Positions 54,613-64,000 of a DNA stretch of 64,000 bases are shown here, piece after piece. Position numbers and translations under genes: made by a program. Source of the DNA: Cervus elaphus (Eukaryota; Chordata; Mammalia; Artiodactyla; Cervidae); the NCBI RefSeq assembly GCF_910594005.1, contig NC_057834.1, forward strand, positions 43,543,950-43,607,949, read 5' to 3'. Under the pieces are notes generated by a model. It made no database searches, was not told where the DNA came from, and saw only the letters and a list, made by a program, of their open reading frames with translations. The stretch's first letter is position 1; each line of letters opens with the position of its first letter.

Positions 54613-56220
54613 TAAGATGTTGATACCAACACAATTCCCTATAGTTGTAGTTTTGCTATTTTATAATTTGGGTAAAGAAGCAAGAAGGAAAGAGGCTTTA
54701 GAGTCCTGGATTTCAAGAACCTGGGCCTGCCAATCCTAAAATGTGCTCCAGACAGAGACTTTATCCAGCAGCTTTTTTGTTGTTGTTAAACCTACTTAGC
54801 CTTAAAAATACTTGCCCCTTCCCTGGAACCATTCCCTCCTCTGAAGACAGAGACACCAAAAATGAGAGAATAAAGGCCCTCATCTTTTTTTTAGACTAGA
54901 TGGTTAAAAAGCAGTGTTTCCTAAAAACAGTTCAAAGGCCATTAGATCTTTAATTTATCTACTACCCATCAAATCCTACATACTTCCACTGAATCCAAAT
55001 CTCCAGGCCTTGGTGGGGGGGGTCAGGGGTGGGGGGGCAAGGATGAACAGTCTACGGAACACGTCAAGTAATTCAAATGTTTGATAATCACTGACAGATT
55101 AGTTAGGAGATTCCCATATTGCTTGGGAAGAACTTGTCCAGTTTGCAGTTCCCGTCCAGTTTGCAGTTCCCACCCTAGACATTTTCTTTTTTCCTAATTG
55201 TCCTTTCCCAGAATTGTTTGTAAAGCGACATGCACAACTAGTTTCATTTATTCCCTCATTAATACAGAGTACCAAATATGGCATAGAACTTAACATTTTC
55301 TGCCTTTACTAGGGTTTAAAAACACATTTTAAGGAGGTCAAATGAGAACAGAAGATAAAGTACTGCAAGGTATAAAGCTGAAACTTCCTGGGGGGCCGGG
55401 CATGTTAAGCACACTGCAAGCACCCTTTTGTTCATTTGTTCTTATGTGTGTACATAAAATCCCAAATACTGTCTTCCATCCAGCATGATTTTCATTACCT
55501 CTCATCTGTCCCACCCAATCAAAAGCAGGTAACTGGTGTCCTAGTTATTGTACTAAATCCCTACTTTCTTCCATCCCAGAAAACATTTCCTTGCTTTTGA
55601 CCTGCCTTGCTTGGATCTACTGAGAGATGAGGCAGGTTGCCTGGAGCTTGAAAAGTTCAGGTAAAGCACGGCAATGTGGAGGAAAGACAGAAAGATGATA
55701 GGGGAAAGTTTGAGTTTACAGGATAAAAATAAAACAAAAATCTTCTAAGAGGCATGCAGGATGTTGGGTAGATAACCTAATTATAAGTGGGTGAGATAAT
55801 GGTCAGTATTTGGTTCTGAGGACTCAAAATATGAATAGGAAAGCAGAATACAACTGGTCTGAAACATGGAGAAATCCAAGACCCAGTGCAACTTTATTAC
55901 CCATCAATCGATAGTTCCCTTTAGCACCAGCATGACACTTAACAAGTGTGAAAGCAAAACTGACACATTGTCTAGGTTCCTTTATGAGTATTTGTGCATA
56001 TCACGTCTCACAGTATGGGAGAGGGAAAACATTCATACTGAGATAAATATTAATAAAACAAGCGATAAAATAGCAATAAACAGAAAACGTCCCTGTCTAC
56101 ATAAAACTACATTCTAGTTGATGGATGCTGAGAATAAGCGAAAGAAGGAAAAGTATAATAGTATATTTAGGAGGTGATCTGTACAGCAGAATATTGAGTT
56201 TGGATGACAGATCTGATCAG
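54613..56220. other. gene-free interval
   Basis: No supported gene. Contains an 18-nt direct repeat 'cgtccagtttgcagttcc'-like pair near 55135-55170 and a G-rich patch near 55013-55040. Confidence 0.45.
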
Positions 56221-56224
56221 TTAA

Positions 56225-57075
56225 TATTTGAACAGAGGCCTGAATGAAAAAAAGTGAGCCATAGAGTAACTTAGAGAGGTGTATTCTCAGAACAAAGGCC
56301 CTGAGGTAGGTATAAGTCTGAGAAGTTCAAAGAATAAGCAAGGCCACTGAGGCTAAAGCACAGTGAGCAAAGGAAAGATGTGCAGGGAGATAGGATCAGA
56401 AAGGTAGTTGAGGGTCAGATCGTGTGTGCCATTGAGAGGCCTCCCAGGCCATTGGGAAGATTTTGTCTTTAATTTGGAGTTAAGTTGGAGTGCCTTTGGA
56501 GAGAGTTCCATCATGAGAGAGTTCCATGACATTATTTGACTCATGCTAAAGCTCACCCCAGGATACTATGTTGAAAAACAGACTAGAGGAGAGCGAGAGT
56601 AGAGGCAGGAAGGATATCAAAGAGGCTACAGTAACAGCTCAGGAGAGAGATGGGTGGTAGCCATGGAGATAGTGAGAAGCAGTCAAGATATATATATTTT
56701 TTTCATTTATTATTATTCATGAGAGTGGTAATTTTTTTTTTCATTTATTTTTATTCATGAGAGTGGTAATCTTTCTTTACTTCTTTCATTCAAGATATAT
56801 TTTAAATGAAATTGATGAATTGTATGTAGGTTATGACTGAGAGAGAGGAGTCAAGGATTAATTGCAGGTTCTTGGACTGAGCACTTGGAAAGAGCTGCAA
56901 CTTACTGATAAAAGGGGCAAGTAGGTTTGGAGGGGGAAAGCCTGGAGTAATATCTTGGGCAAAATGTTGAGATTCCTGGTTGCTATCCAAGGGGCAATAT
57001 CAAATAAGAAATACCAAATTCCCAAGTTGGGAATATGAAATATGAGAATCTGGAGTTCAGGGAAGAGGAAGGGGT
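56225..57075 (-). mobile_element. L2 LINE remnant (antisense)
   Basis: Long reverse-complement L2 match in pieces: 'caaaggccctgaggtaggta', 'gggtcagatcgtgtgtgcca', 'gagaggagtcaaggattaat'. Contains the duplication below. Confidence 0.6.
56702..56770. repeat. imperfect tandem duplication of about 34 bp
   Basis: Two copies of 'attcatgagagtggtaat' with preceding 'tttttcatttatt'. They differ by one or two bases and in the T-run length. Confidence 0.85.
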
Positions 57076-57124
57076 AGATTCTAAACTCCCACTTCTTGCT
57101 CATTTATAGTGTTCTACCCTTTCT

Positions 57125-57262
57125 TTCCTGGAGTAGGAAATGGCAACCCACTCCACTGTTCTTGCCTGGAGAACGCCCTTGGACAGGAGCCTGGCAGGCT
57201 ATAGTCCATGGGGTCTCAAGGAGTCAGACATGACTGACCAGCTAAGCAGAGCACCCTTTCTT
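57125..57262 (+). mobile_element. partial Bov-tA-type SINE (3' half)
   Basis: 'ctggagtaggaaatggcaac' to 'gtcagacatgactgaccagc'. Confidence 0.85.
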
Positions 57263-57396
57263 TCGGGATGCTTTTAGAATCAACGTAACATGTCTAGATA
57301 CATTTTTTCCCTTCACATCTAACTTTGGTCTCAGTATTTCACTAAAACTTGGGCGTATTTGGGAGCCCTATTCCACCTACCCCAGCTGCTGACTGT

Positions 57397-57995
57397 TGTT
57401 ATGGATTGAACTGTGTCTCCCTAAAAGATACCCTGGAGTCTTAACTCCCTGGTGCCTTAGAACGTGGCCTAATTTGAAAATGGGATCTTTGTAGATGTAA
57501 TCAGTTAATAAGGTCCTTAAAGTGAAGTCGCTCAGTCGTGTCCAACTCTTTGAGACCCTGGGGACTGTAGCCCGCCAGGCTCCTCTGTCCATGGGATTCT
57601 CCAGGCAAGAATACTGGAGTGGGTTGCCATTTCCTTCTCCAGGGGATCTTCCCAACCCAGGGATCGAACCCGGGTCTCCTGCATTGCAGGCAGACACTTT
57701 ATCCTCTGAGCCACCAGGGAAGCGGGGTCTAATCCAATATGACTGATGTCCTTGAAATGTAGAAATGCACAAGAAGAAAACTGAGACAAATGGGGTTACG
57801 CTCTTGTAAACCAAAAGATACCTGGGGCTACCAGAAGCTGAAAGACAAGGAAGGATCCTGGCCAAGAGGGAACAGGGCCCCGCCAACGTGTTGACTTTAA
57901 ACTTCAGAATGATGACTGAGTACATTTCTGTTGTTTCAAGCCACTCAGTTTTGTGGGGCTTTGTTACGGCAGTCCTAAGAAACCAATGCAAACTA
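57397..57995 (+). mobile_element. MaLR-like LTR split by a SINE
   Basis: 'atggattgaactgtgtctcc', 'ctaatttgaaaatgggatct', [SINE], 'atccaatatgactgatgtcc', 'tgttgtttcaagccactcag'. The 204-codon minus frame over this block is a repeat artefact. Confidence 0.65.
57521..57724 (-). mobile_element. Bov-tA-type SINE (antisense), well preserved
   Basis: 'gtgaagtcgctcagtcgtgt' to 'ctgagccaccagggaagc'. It is close to consensus throughout, so it is probably one of the youngest SINEs here. Confidence 0.92.
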
Positions 57996-58837
57996 AAAGT
58001 TTTAGTAGTAGAACTATATTATTTAATTTTAAATAAAATTTTACATTTTTAAAAATTCCTAGACATTCCTTCTTAACGTTAGTATTAATCTCTGGCCTGG
58101 TCAAATAGTGGTTTTAAAACTGGGACATTTAGTATAAATGTATAGTTCTATTTTCCCTTATCTGCCTCATTTGGCCTCTCTGAGACCTTCCAACATAAAA
58201 GGTCTGTTGTCTTTCCTTTTGTTCTGGGGAACTATTTATTACTATTTCTCAAATGGTTCAAGATCCCAGCTAGTTTAAATAGTATGTTGTACAAACTGGC
58301 TTCACGGGATGTCCAAAAGTACAGCAGGGCTCAGAGGGTGGCTGAACTCCGTGAACGGCTCAGCTCTCCAGTTCTCCCCCTCAGCAGTTGCGCTCCTGAG
58401 TGCTGTCTCCAGTTGTTCTCGCCTTCATACCCACATGACCTTCCATCTTGCTGCTGCCTCTTGAAAGCTAAGGACTTTCTTATCTTTAACAAAAGATAAG
58501 AGCAATCTACATCCCCCTACTCCAGGGTACCTCTGGGCCACTATCTTATCTGCAGTGGCATTAGATTAGAAATACAGTGCAAAATGAATGTAATGCACTT
58601 GAATCATCCCCAAACCATCCCCCCTCCACCACTGGTCTGTGGAAAGATTTTTTGTCTTCCACGAAATTGGTCTCTGGTGCTAAAAAGGTTGGGGAACCCC
58701 TGCCCTACTCAGTCCAGTTGCTGAAATGTTTGTGCTAACCAAACTGGTCTACATTTTTTGAGCTAATCAGTGTGGAAACTGGTTGGGACTATGGTTAAAC
58801 GAATCAGGCCAAGGTTAAGGACTGAGATAAGATCTCT
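57996..58837. other. gene-free interval
   Basis: No supported gene. AT-rich, no clear repeat recognised. Confidence 0.45.
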
Positions 58838-58924
58838 TTTGGGGGGAACACACACTGGCAGTGATTCTCAAACCTGACTGCTCATTGGAGTCACCTGGGG
58901 AGCTTTTTAAAAATTCTAATGGGT

Positions 58925-59115
58925 GAAAGTGAAAGTTGCTCAGTCATGTCCCACTTTTGCGACCCCATGGACTATACAGTCCATGGAATTCTCTAGGCCA
59001 GAATACTGGAGTAGGTAGCCTTTCCCTTCTCCAGAGCTCCCAACGCAGGGATCGAACCCAGGTCTCTCACATTGCTGGTGGATTCTTTACCAGCTGAGCC
59101 GCAAGGGAAGACCTA
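58925..59115 (-). mobile_element. Bov-tA-type SINE (antisense)
   Basis: 'gtgaaagtgaaagttgctca' to 'ctgagccgcaagggaagacc'. Mirrored in the right arm. Confidence 0.9.
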
Positions 59116-59235
59116 AGTGAAGTGAAAGACGCTCAGTCGTGTGCGACTCTTTGTGACTATACAGACCACGGAATTCTCCAGGCCAGAGTACTCGAGTGGG
59201 TAGCCTTTCCCTTCTCTAGGGGATCTTCCCAACTA
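59116..59235 (-). mobile_element. partial SINE (antisense)
   Basis: 'gtgaagtgaaagacgctcag' to 'aggggatcttcccaac'. The tRNA-like head is missing. Mirrored in the right arm. Confidence 0.85.
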
Positions 59236-59683
59236 ATGGATGGCTATATTCTAAATCACTTAAGTCAGAATTTCTGGGGATAGCACCAAAGACATCAGTG
59301 TTTCTAAGAGTCCTCCAGGTACAATGGGCAGTTGTTTTTGCCAAAAGTTTTCACTTTTGTCTCAGGTTCAAAGGATTTGTTAACAAAAAATTAGAGAACT
59401 ATCTAGCTTGCTTTCTATTTTTCCTTACATTTAATGTTAGCATATTGAAAGAGCAGAGGATACACCCCCAAATTGGGTTTTGACCAACATCCAGACTTAG
59501 TCAGCGCTGGGAAGTCCTGTGTCACAGAACATCTGGAGTCCCAGTTGGGAAAAGGTCCCAGGCAGTGTGTCCACTCCGTGGGTGAGACTGCAGTTCGGGG
59601 TTCCCACTTACAATCCCAGGACAGATATCATCATCAATCTGTGACCAAATTGCAAGCCTGGTTTCATGTTAATGCTCTTTGTT

Positions 59684-59965
59684 TGCTTATTTAACTTATA
59701 TGCAGAGGACATCATGTGAAATGGGTCCAGGTTGGAATGGGTCCATCCATCCAGGCTGGATGAAGCACAGGCTGGAATCAAGATTGCCAGGAGACAGACA
59801 AATGGCTAAGAAAGTTGTGGTACATAGACGCAATGGAATATTTCTCAGCTATAAAAAAAAATAGTGCATTTGAGTTGGTTCTAATGAGGTGGATGAAACC
59901 GGAGCCCACCCATTACACAGAATGAAGTCAGAAAGAAAAACACCAATACAGCATATTAATGCATG
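59684..59965 (+). mobile_element. BovB piece joined to an L1 3' piece
   Basis: BovB RT text ('cttatttaacttatatgcag', 'gcacaggctggaatcaagat') runs to about 59795 and switches directly to L1 3' text ('caatggaatatttctcagc', 'tctaatgaggtggatgaaac'). The L1 stops at about 59965 without its 3' end. The right arm side shows that the L1 was inserted into the BovB. Confidence 0.85.
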
Positions 59966-60262
59966 TCTGAGTGTTTGCGAGCCCATGGACTATACAGACT
60001 ATACATGGAATTCTCCAGGCCAGAATACTTTAGTTAGTAGCCTTCTCCAGGGCATCTTCCCAATCCAGGGATCAAACCCAGATCTCCTACATTGCAGGCA
60101 GATTCTTTACCAGCTGAGCCACAAGGGAAGCCCAGCAATACTGGTAATACTCTGAGGGTAGCTTGATCCCTTCTCTGGGAGATCTTCCTGACCCAGGAAT
60201 CAAACCACAGTCTCCTGTTTTGCAGGCGGAGCTTTACCCAACTGAGCTCTCAGGGGAGCCCA
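59963..60262 (-). mobile_element. two antisense SINE copies in tandem
   Basis: 59963-60136 ends 'ctgagccacaagggaagccc'. 60137-60262 is a partial copy ending 'ctgagctctcaggggagccc'. Confidence 0.85.
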
Positions 60263-60264
60263 GT

Positions 60265-60590
60265 ATTGTGGAGGTGGTGAGAGATGATGGGATTGAGATT
60301 ATATTTGGGAGGTAGAAGTGACAGGTCTGTTTGAAGAGTAGGATTTGGATAGAAGCAAAACCCCTAAGTTTTTGTCTTGAGCAACTGGGTGGTTGCTCAA
60401 GTGGTGCTGTTGATTTGGTAGATTGAAGGGAGATCCAGAATTCTTTTTTTTTTTAATTTAATTTTTTATTGAAGTGAACATAGTTGATTTACAATGTTTG
60501 AGATCCAGAATTCTGATTTAAGTTTGAGAAGGTTTTTGATATTCATTTGGATATATGGTGTTGGCAGTGTGAGAGAGACATCTAGGGCTC
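60265..60590 (-). mobile_element. L2 LINE remnant (antisense)
   Basis: Diverged reverse-complement L2 text ('gcaaaacccctaagttttt', 'gagcaactgggtggttg'). A short L1 has inserted into it. Confidence 0.4.
60430..60514 (-). mobile_element. 55-bp L1 3' end with 15-bp target-site duplication
   Basis: Insert 60445-60499 starts with a T tract and reads as the antisense L1 3' end ('ttattgaagtgaacatagtt'). It is flanked by identical copies of 'gagatccagaattct' at 60430-60444 and 60500-60514. A clean, extremely 5'-truncated retrotransposition. Confidence 0.92.
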
Positions 60591-60624
60591 CGTGAAGAAA
60601 ACATAAACTTGCCTTTAAGAGTAC

Positions 60625-61205
60625 CTATTTTTGACTGGGAAAAAAGTGCACAACCTGAAAGTTGAGAATTATATTTTATTTGGCAGACTTAGCTGAGGAC
60701 TTAAACTTCTCAGCTCTGAGGAACTGTTCTAAAGGGGCAAGCGAGGAGTCAGGATATATAGGAGTTTTTGTTGAAGGAATACATGGGTATACATGGGCAT
60801 ATATCCTTGGGGCTTTTCTGGTGTGTCTGATGGTAAAGAATCTGCCTGCAATGCAGGAGACCCCGGGTTCGACCCATGATTCAGCAAGATCCCCTGGAGA
60901 AAGGAATGCCTAACCACCCCCGTATACTTGCCTGGAGAATTCCATGGGCAGAGGAATCTGGCGGGCTCAGTCCATAGCATTACAAAGAGCTGGAAACGAC
61001 TGAGTGACTAACACTAAGGCTTAACTATTGTAGGGACATTATCTTGTTTTGCTCTGTCCTGAATTCCCTCAGGTTGCACTAAAGGGACAGCTGCTGAGGC
61101 TGATGACTTTTTGGCCACAACATCCTTTGTTTACTGAAATGGCAGGTTACAGTCTTTGTGCATGCTGTAAATACAGCAATGGAGATGAAGGCTATCACCT
61201 CAAAG
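60625..61205 (+). mobile_element. unassigned ruminant repeat, possibly an ERV LTR, with SINE insertion
   Basis: Second copy of the family seen at 53780-54440. Blocks 'gtgcacaacctgaaagttga', 'ctctgaggaactgttctaaa' and 'ggccacaacatcctttgttt' are in the same order. It is split by the SINE at 60808-61018. Confidence 0.5.
60808..61018 (+). mobile_element. Bov-tA-type SINE
   Basis: 'ggggcttttctggtgtgtct' to 'gaaacgactgagtgactaac'. Confidence 0.9.
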
Positions 61206-61762
61206 TATTCTTCTTTAAAAAATTATTTGGCTGCCAAGGGTCTTAGTTGTGGCATGCAGGATCTTTTGTTGTGGCACTCAAACTCTTAGTTGAAAGTATT
61301 CTTGTAGACTTTCATTTCTTCTTATGTGTTTCCTTAAAGTATTGTTCAAGACTTGATTTCTTATATTATGAAGTATAACTTAGTCAATAATATACATTAT
61401 AGGCCTGTCAACTACTATGTAGCATTTTTCTTCTGTTTCTCTAGTTGCATGCTGATTTTCATTAAGGAACTCACCTAATCCCTTATGTATGTAGTTCCCA
61501 AATTTGACTGCTGTTACAGAAATAAAATAGAAGTAGTCTTCTTCAGGCTTCAGAGGCAAAAGAGCAGAGCAGCAGGCCTTTGATCTTGCTTCTAACCTGG
61601 CTGGACACTTCCCTGACTGGGAGTGACTGGAGGTGACTGCCTGCTATGAGTGCAAGACTTGCAGCACCTTAGATAAGATGGGGAAAGAATTTTGAGATTG
61701 TTGAGGGGGCCTGGCCAATCAAGCCCCAGACTTAACAACATTCCAACTTTTACAAGACAGAG

Positions 61763-62522
61763 TTTAGTTCAATTCAGTTCATTCGCTCAGTCCTGTCCGA
61801 CTCTTTGTGACCCCATGGACTGCAGCACACCAACTCCTGGAGCTTGCTCAAATTCATCTCCATGCAACCATCTCATCCTCTGTTGTCCCCTTCTTCTGCC
61901 TTCAATCTTTCCTGGCGTCAGGGTCTTTTCAAATGAGTCAGTTCTTTGCATCAGGCGGCCAAAGTATTGGAGCTTCAGCATCAGTCCTTCCAATGAATAT
62001 TCAGGACTGATCTCCTTTAGGATGGACTGGTTGGATCTCCTTGCAGTCCAAGGGACTCTCAAGAGTCTTCTCCAACATCACAGTTCAGAAGCATCACTTC
62101 TTCAGCGCTCACCTTTCTTTATAGTCCAACTCTCACATCCATACATGACTACTGGAAAAACCATAGCTTTGACTAGATGGACCTTTGTTGGCAAAGTAAT
62201 GTCTCTACTTCTTAATATGCTGTGTAGGTTTGTCATAGCTTTTCTTCCAAGGAGCAAGTGTCTTTTAATTTCATGGTTGCAGTCACCTTCTGCAGTGATT
62301 TTGGAGCCCAAGAAAAGAAAGTTTGTCACTGATTTCACTCTTTGCCCATCTATTTCCCATGAAGTGATGGGACCGGATGCCATGATCTTCGTTTTTTGAA
62401 TGTTGAGTTTTAAACCAGCTTTCTCACTCTTCCTCTTTTCACTTTTATCAAGAGCCTCTTTAGTTCTTCACTTTCTGCCATAAGAGTGATGTCAACTGGG
62501 TATCTGAGATTATCCCAGCAAT
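61763..62522 (-). mobile_element. BovB LINE 3' end (antisense), first part
   Basis: Complete antisense BovB 3' end beginning with the characteristic tail 'ttcaattcagttcattcgct'. Minus reading gives HLLLGRKAMTNLHSILRSRDI and YGCESWTIKKGER. The LINE continues at 63053 after an L1 insertion. Confidence 0.95.
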
Positions 62523-63052
62523 CTTTTTTTTTAAATTAATTTATTTTAATTGGAGGCTAATTACTTTACAACATTGTGGTGGTTTTTGCCATACACTGAC
62601 ATGAATCAGCCACAGGTGTACATATGTCCCCCCATCCGGAACCCCCCTCCCAACCCCCTCCCCATCCCATCCCTCTGGGTTGGCCCAGTGAACTGGCTTT
62701 GCGTGCCCTACTTCATGCATCAAACTTGGACTGGTCATCCATTTCACATATGGGAATAACATGTTTCAAAGCTATTCTCTCAAATCATCCCACCCTCACC
62801 TCCGACTGAGTCCAAAAGTCTGTTCTTTACATCTGTATCTCTTTTGCATATAGGGTGCCATTACCATCTTTCTAAATCCCATATATATGCGTTAATATGC
62901 TGTATTGGTGATTTTCTTTCTGAAATGGGTGGGCTCCGGTTTCATCCACCTCATTAGAACCAACTCAAATGCACTATTTTTTTTTATAGCTGAGAAATAT
63001 TCCATTGCGTCTATGTACCACAACTTTCTTAGCCATTTGTCTGTCTCCTGGC
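62523..63052 (-). mobile_element. L1 3' end (antisense) inserted in BovB
   Basis: Begins with a T tract (62524-62532), then 'aattggaggctaattacttt', 'tgaatcagccacaggtgtac' and 'atctttctaaatcccatata'. The junctions 'cagcaatct' on the left and 'ggccatct' on the right, against the BovB consensus, suggest a short target-site duplication. Confidence 0.88.
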
Positions 63053-63150
63053 CATCTTGATTCCAGCTTGTGCTTCATCCAGCCTGGATGGATGGACCCA
63101 TTCCAACCTGGACCCATTTCACATGATGTCCTCTGCATATAAGTTAAATA
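63053..63150 (-). mobile_element. BovB LINE (antisense), second part
   Basis: Continuation of the BovB at 61763-62522: 'ttgattccagcttgtgcttc', then an extra 'ggatggatggacc' segment, then 'gcatataagttaaataagc'. Confidence 0.85.
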
Positions 63151-63601
63151 AGCAAACAAAGAGCATTAACATGAAACCAGGCTTGCAATTTGGTCACAGA
63201 TTGATGATGATATCTGTCCTGGGATTGTAAGTGGGAACCCCGAACTGCAGTCTCACCCACGGAGTGGACACACTGCCTGGGACCTTTTCCCAACTGGGAC
63301 TCCAGATGTTCTGTGACACAGGACTTCCCAGCGCTGACTAAGTCTGGATGTTGGTCAAAACCCAATTTGGGGGTGTATCCTCTGCTCTTTCAATATGCTA
63401 ACATTAAATGTAAGGAAAAATAGAAAGCAAGCTAGATAGTTCTCTAATTTTTTGTTAACAAATCCTTTGAACCTGAGACAAAAGTGAAAACTTTTGGCAA
63501 AAACAACTGCCGATTGTACCTGGAGGACTCTTAGAAACACTGATGTCTTTGGTGCTATCCCCAGAAATTCTGACTTAAGTGATTTAGAATATAGCCATCC
63601 A

Positions 63602-63915
63602 TTAGTTGGGAAGATCCCCTAGAGAAGGGAAAGGCTACCCACTCGAGTACTCTGGCCTGGAGAATTCCGTGGTCTGTATAGTCACAAAGAGTCGCACACG
63701 ACTGAGCGTCTTTCACTTCACTTAGGTCTTCCCTTGCGGCTCAGCTGGTAAAGAATCCACCAGCAATGTGAGAGACCTGGGTTCGATCCCTGCGTTGGGA
63801 GCTCTGGAGAAGGGAAAGGCTACCTACTCCAGTATTCTGGCCTAGAGAATTCCATGGACTGTATAGTCCATGGGGTCGCAAAAGTGGGACATGACTGAGC
63901 AACTTTCACTTTCAC
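63602..63915 (+). mobile_element. two sense SINE copies (mirror of 58925-59235)
   Basis: Partial copy 63602-63720, then a fuller copy 63724-63915 from 'ggtcttcccttgcggctcag' to 'gggacatgactgagcaactt'. Confidence 0.9.
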
Positions 63916-64000
63916 CCATTAGAATTTTTAAAAAGCTCCCCAGGTGACTCCAATGAGCAGTCAGGTTTGAGAATCACTGCCAGTGTGTGTTCCCCCCAAA

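Larger units (their letters stand above)
58838..59914 (+). repeat. left arm of the large inverted duplication
   Basis: 1077 bp, matching the reverse complement of 62924-64000 over equal length with three mismatches that I can see and no indel. It contains two antisense SINEs, unique sequence, a BovB piece and part of an L1. Confidence 0.95.
62924..64000 (-). repeat. right arm of the large inverted duplication
   Basis: Inverted, almost identical copy of 58838-59914, still matching at the last base of the window. The true arm is therefore probably longer. Confidence 0.95.

Noticed and set aside
57377..57991. 204-codon minus-strand frame
   Set aside because: It spans a MaLR-like LTR and a SINE; not a gene.
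59298..59864. Reading frames conserved between 59298-59864 and 62974-63540
   Set aside because: Their similarity only reflects the inverted duplication. They cover BovB/L1 and anonymous DNA and have no protein signature.
61692..62399. 235-codon plus-strand frame
   Set aside because: It is the antisense of a BovB LINE; the real (decayed) coding sense is on the minus strand.

Overview
This is mammalian genomic DNA from a ruminant, probably a bovid. Dozens of ruminant tRNA-derived SINEs (Bov-tA type) and several BovB (RTE) LINE fragments with recognisable reverse transcriptase are scattered through it, beside older L1, L2, MIR and LTR remnants. The genes and their order (SV2A, BOLA1, then replication-dependent histone genes) match the segment of human 1q21.2 that carries the HIST2 cluster, read in the opposite direction.

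Layout. 1-2750: upstream of SV2A, mostly old repeats. 2750-17260: complete SV2A gene on the + strand: a non-coding first exon ending at 3244, 12 coding exons (7212-15572, all junctions in frame, 742 codons plus stop) and a 3' UTR of about 1.7 kb. 17.3-20.1 kb: L1 debris with a BovB and a SINE inside it, then L2. 20194-20601 (minus): BOLA1, convergent with SV2A, with a promoter near 21 kb carrying two ZNF143-like motifs. 21.1-30.5 kb: gene-free and repeat-rich, with a MIR-containing inverted repeat at 24.4/25.6 kb. 30.8-32.5 kb: first histone block, H2A 2-B (+), H2A 2-C (-) and H2B 2-E (+); the last two share a divergent promoter. 32.5-50 kb: gene-free, containing a BovB inverted pair at 42.6-44.8 kb. 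50.6-53.4 kb: second histone block, H3.2 (-), H2A 2-A (-) and a second H2B (+); the H2A/H2B pair again shares a divergent promoter. 53.4-64 kb: gene-free, with a very similar (about 99.7%) inverted repeat whose outer arm runs off the window end.

How the genes work. The histone genes are intronless S-phase type genes with TATA and CCAAT promoter elements. Each ends in a 16-nt 3' stem-loop, most followed by a purine-rich, U7-like downstream element. SV2A is a 12-helix synaptic vesicle glycoprotein of the MFS family. BOLA1 is a mitochondrial BolA protein of iron-sulphur metabolism. They are neighbours, not a pathway.

I found no convincing new multi-gene system. The observations most worth a second look are the near-identical inverted duplication at the right edge, and the second H2B gene, whose coding region is almost identical to the first while its promoter, its stem-loop and residue 12 differ.
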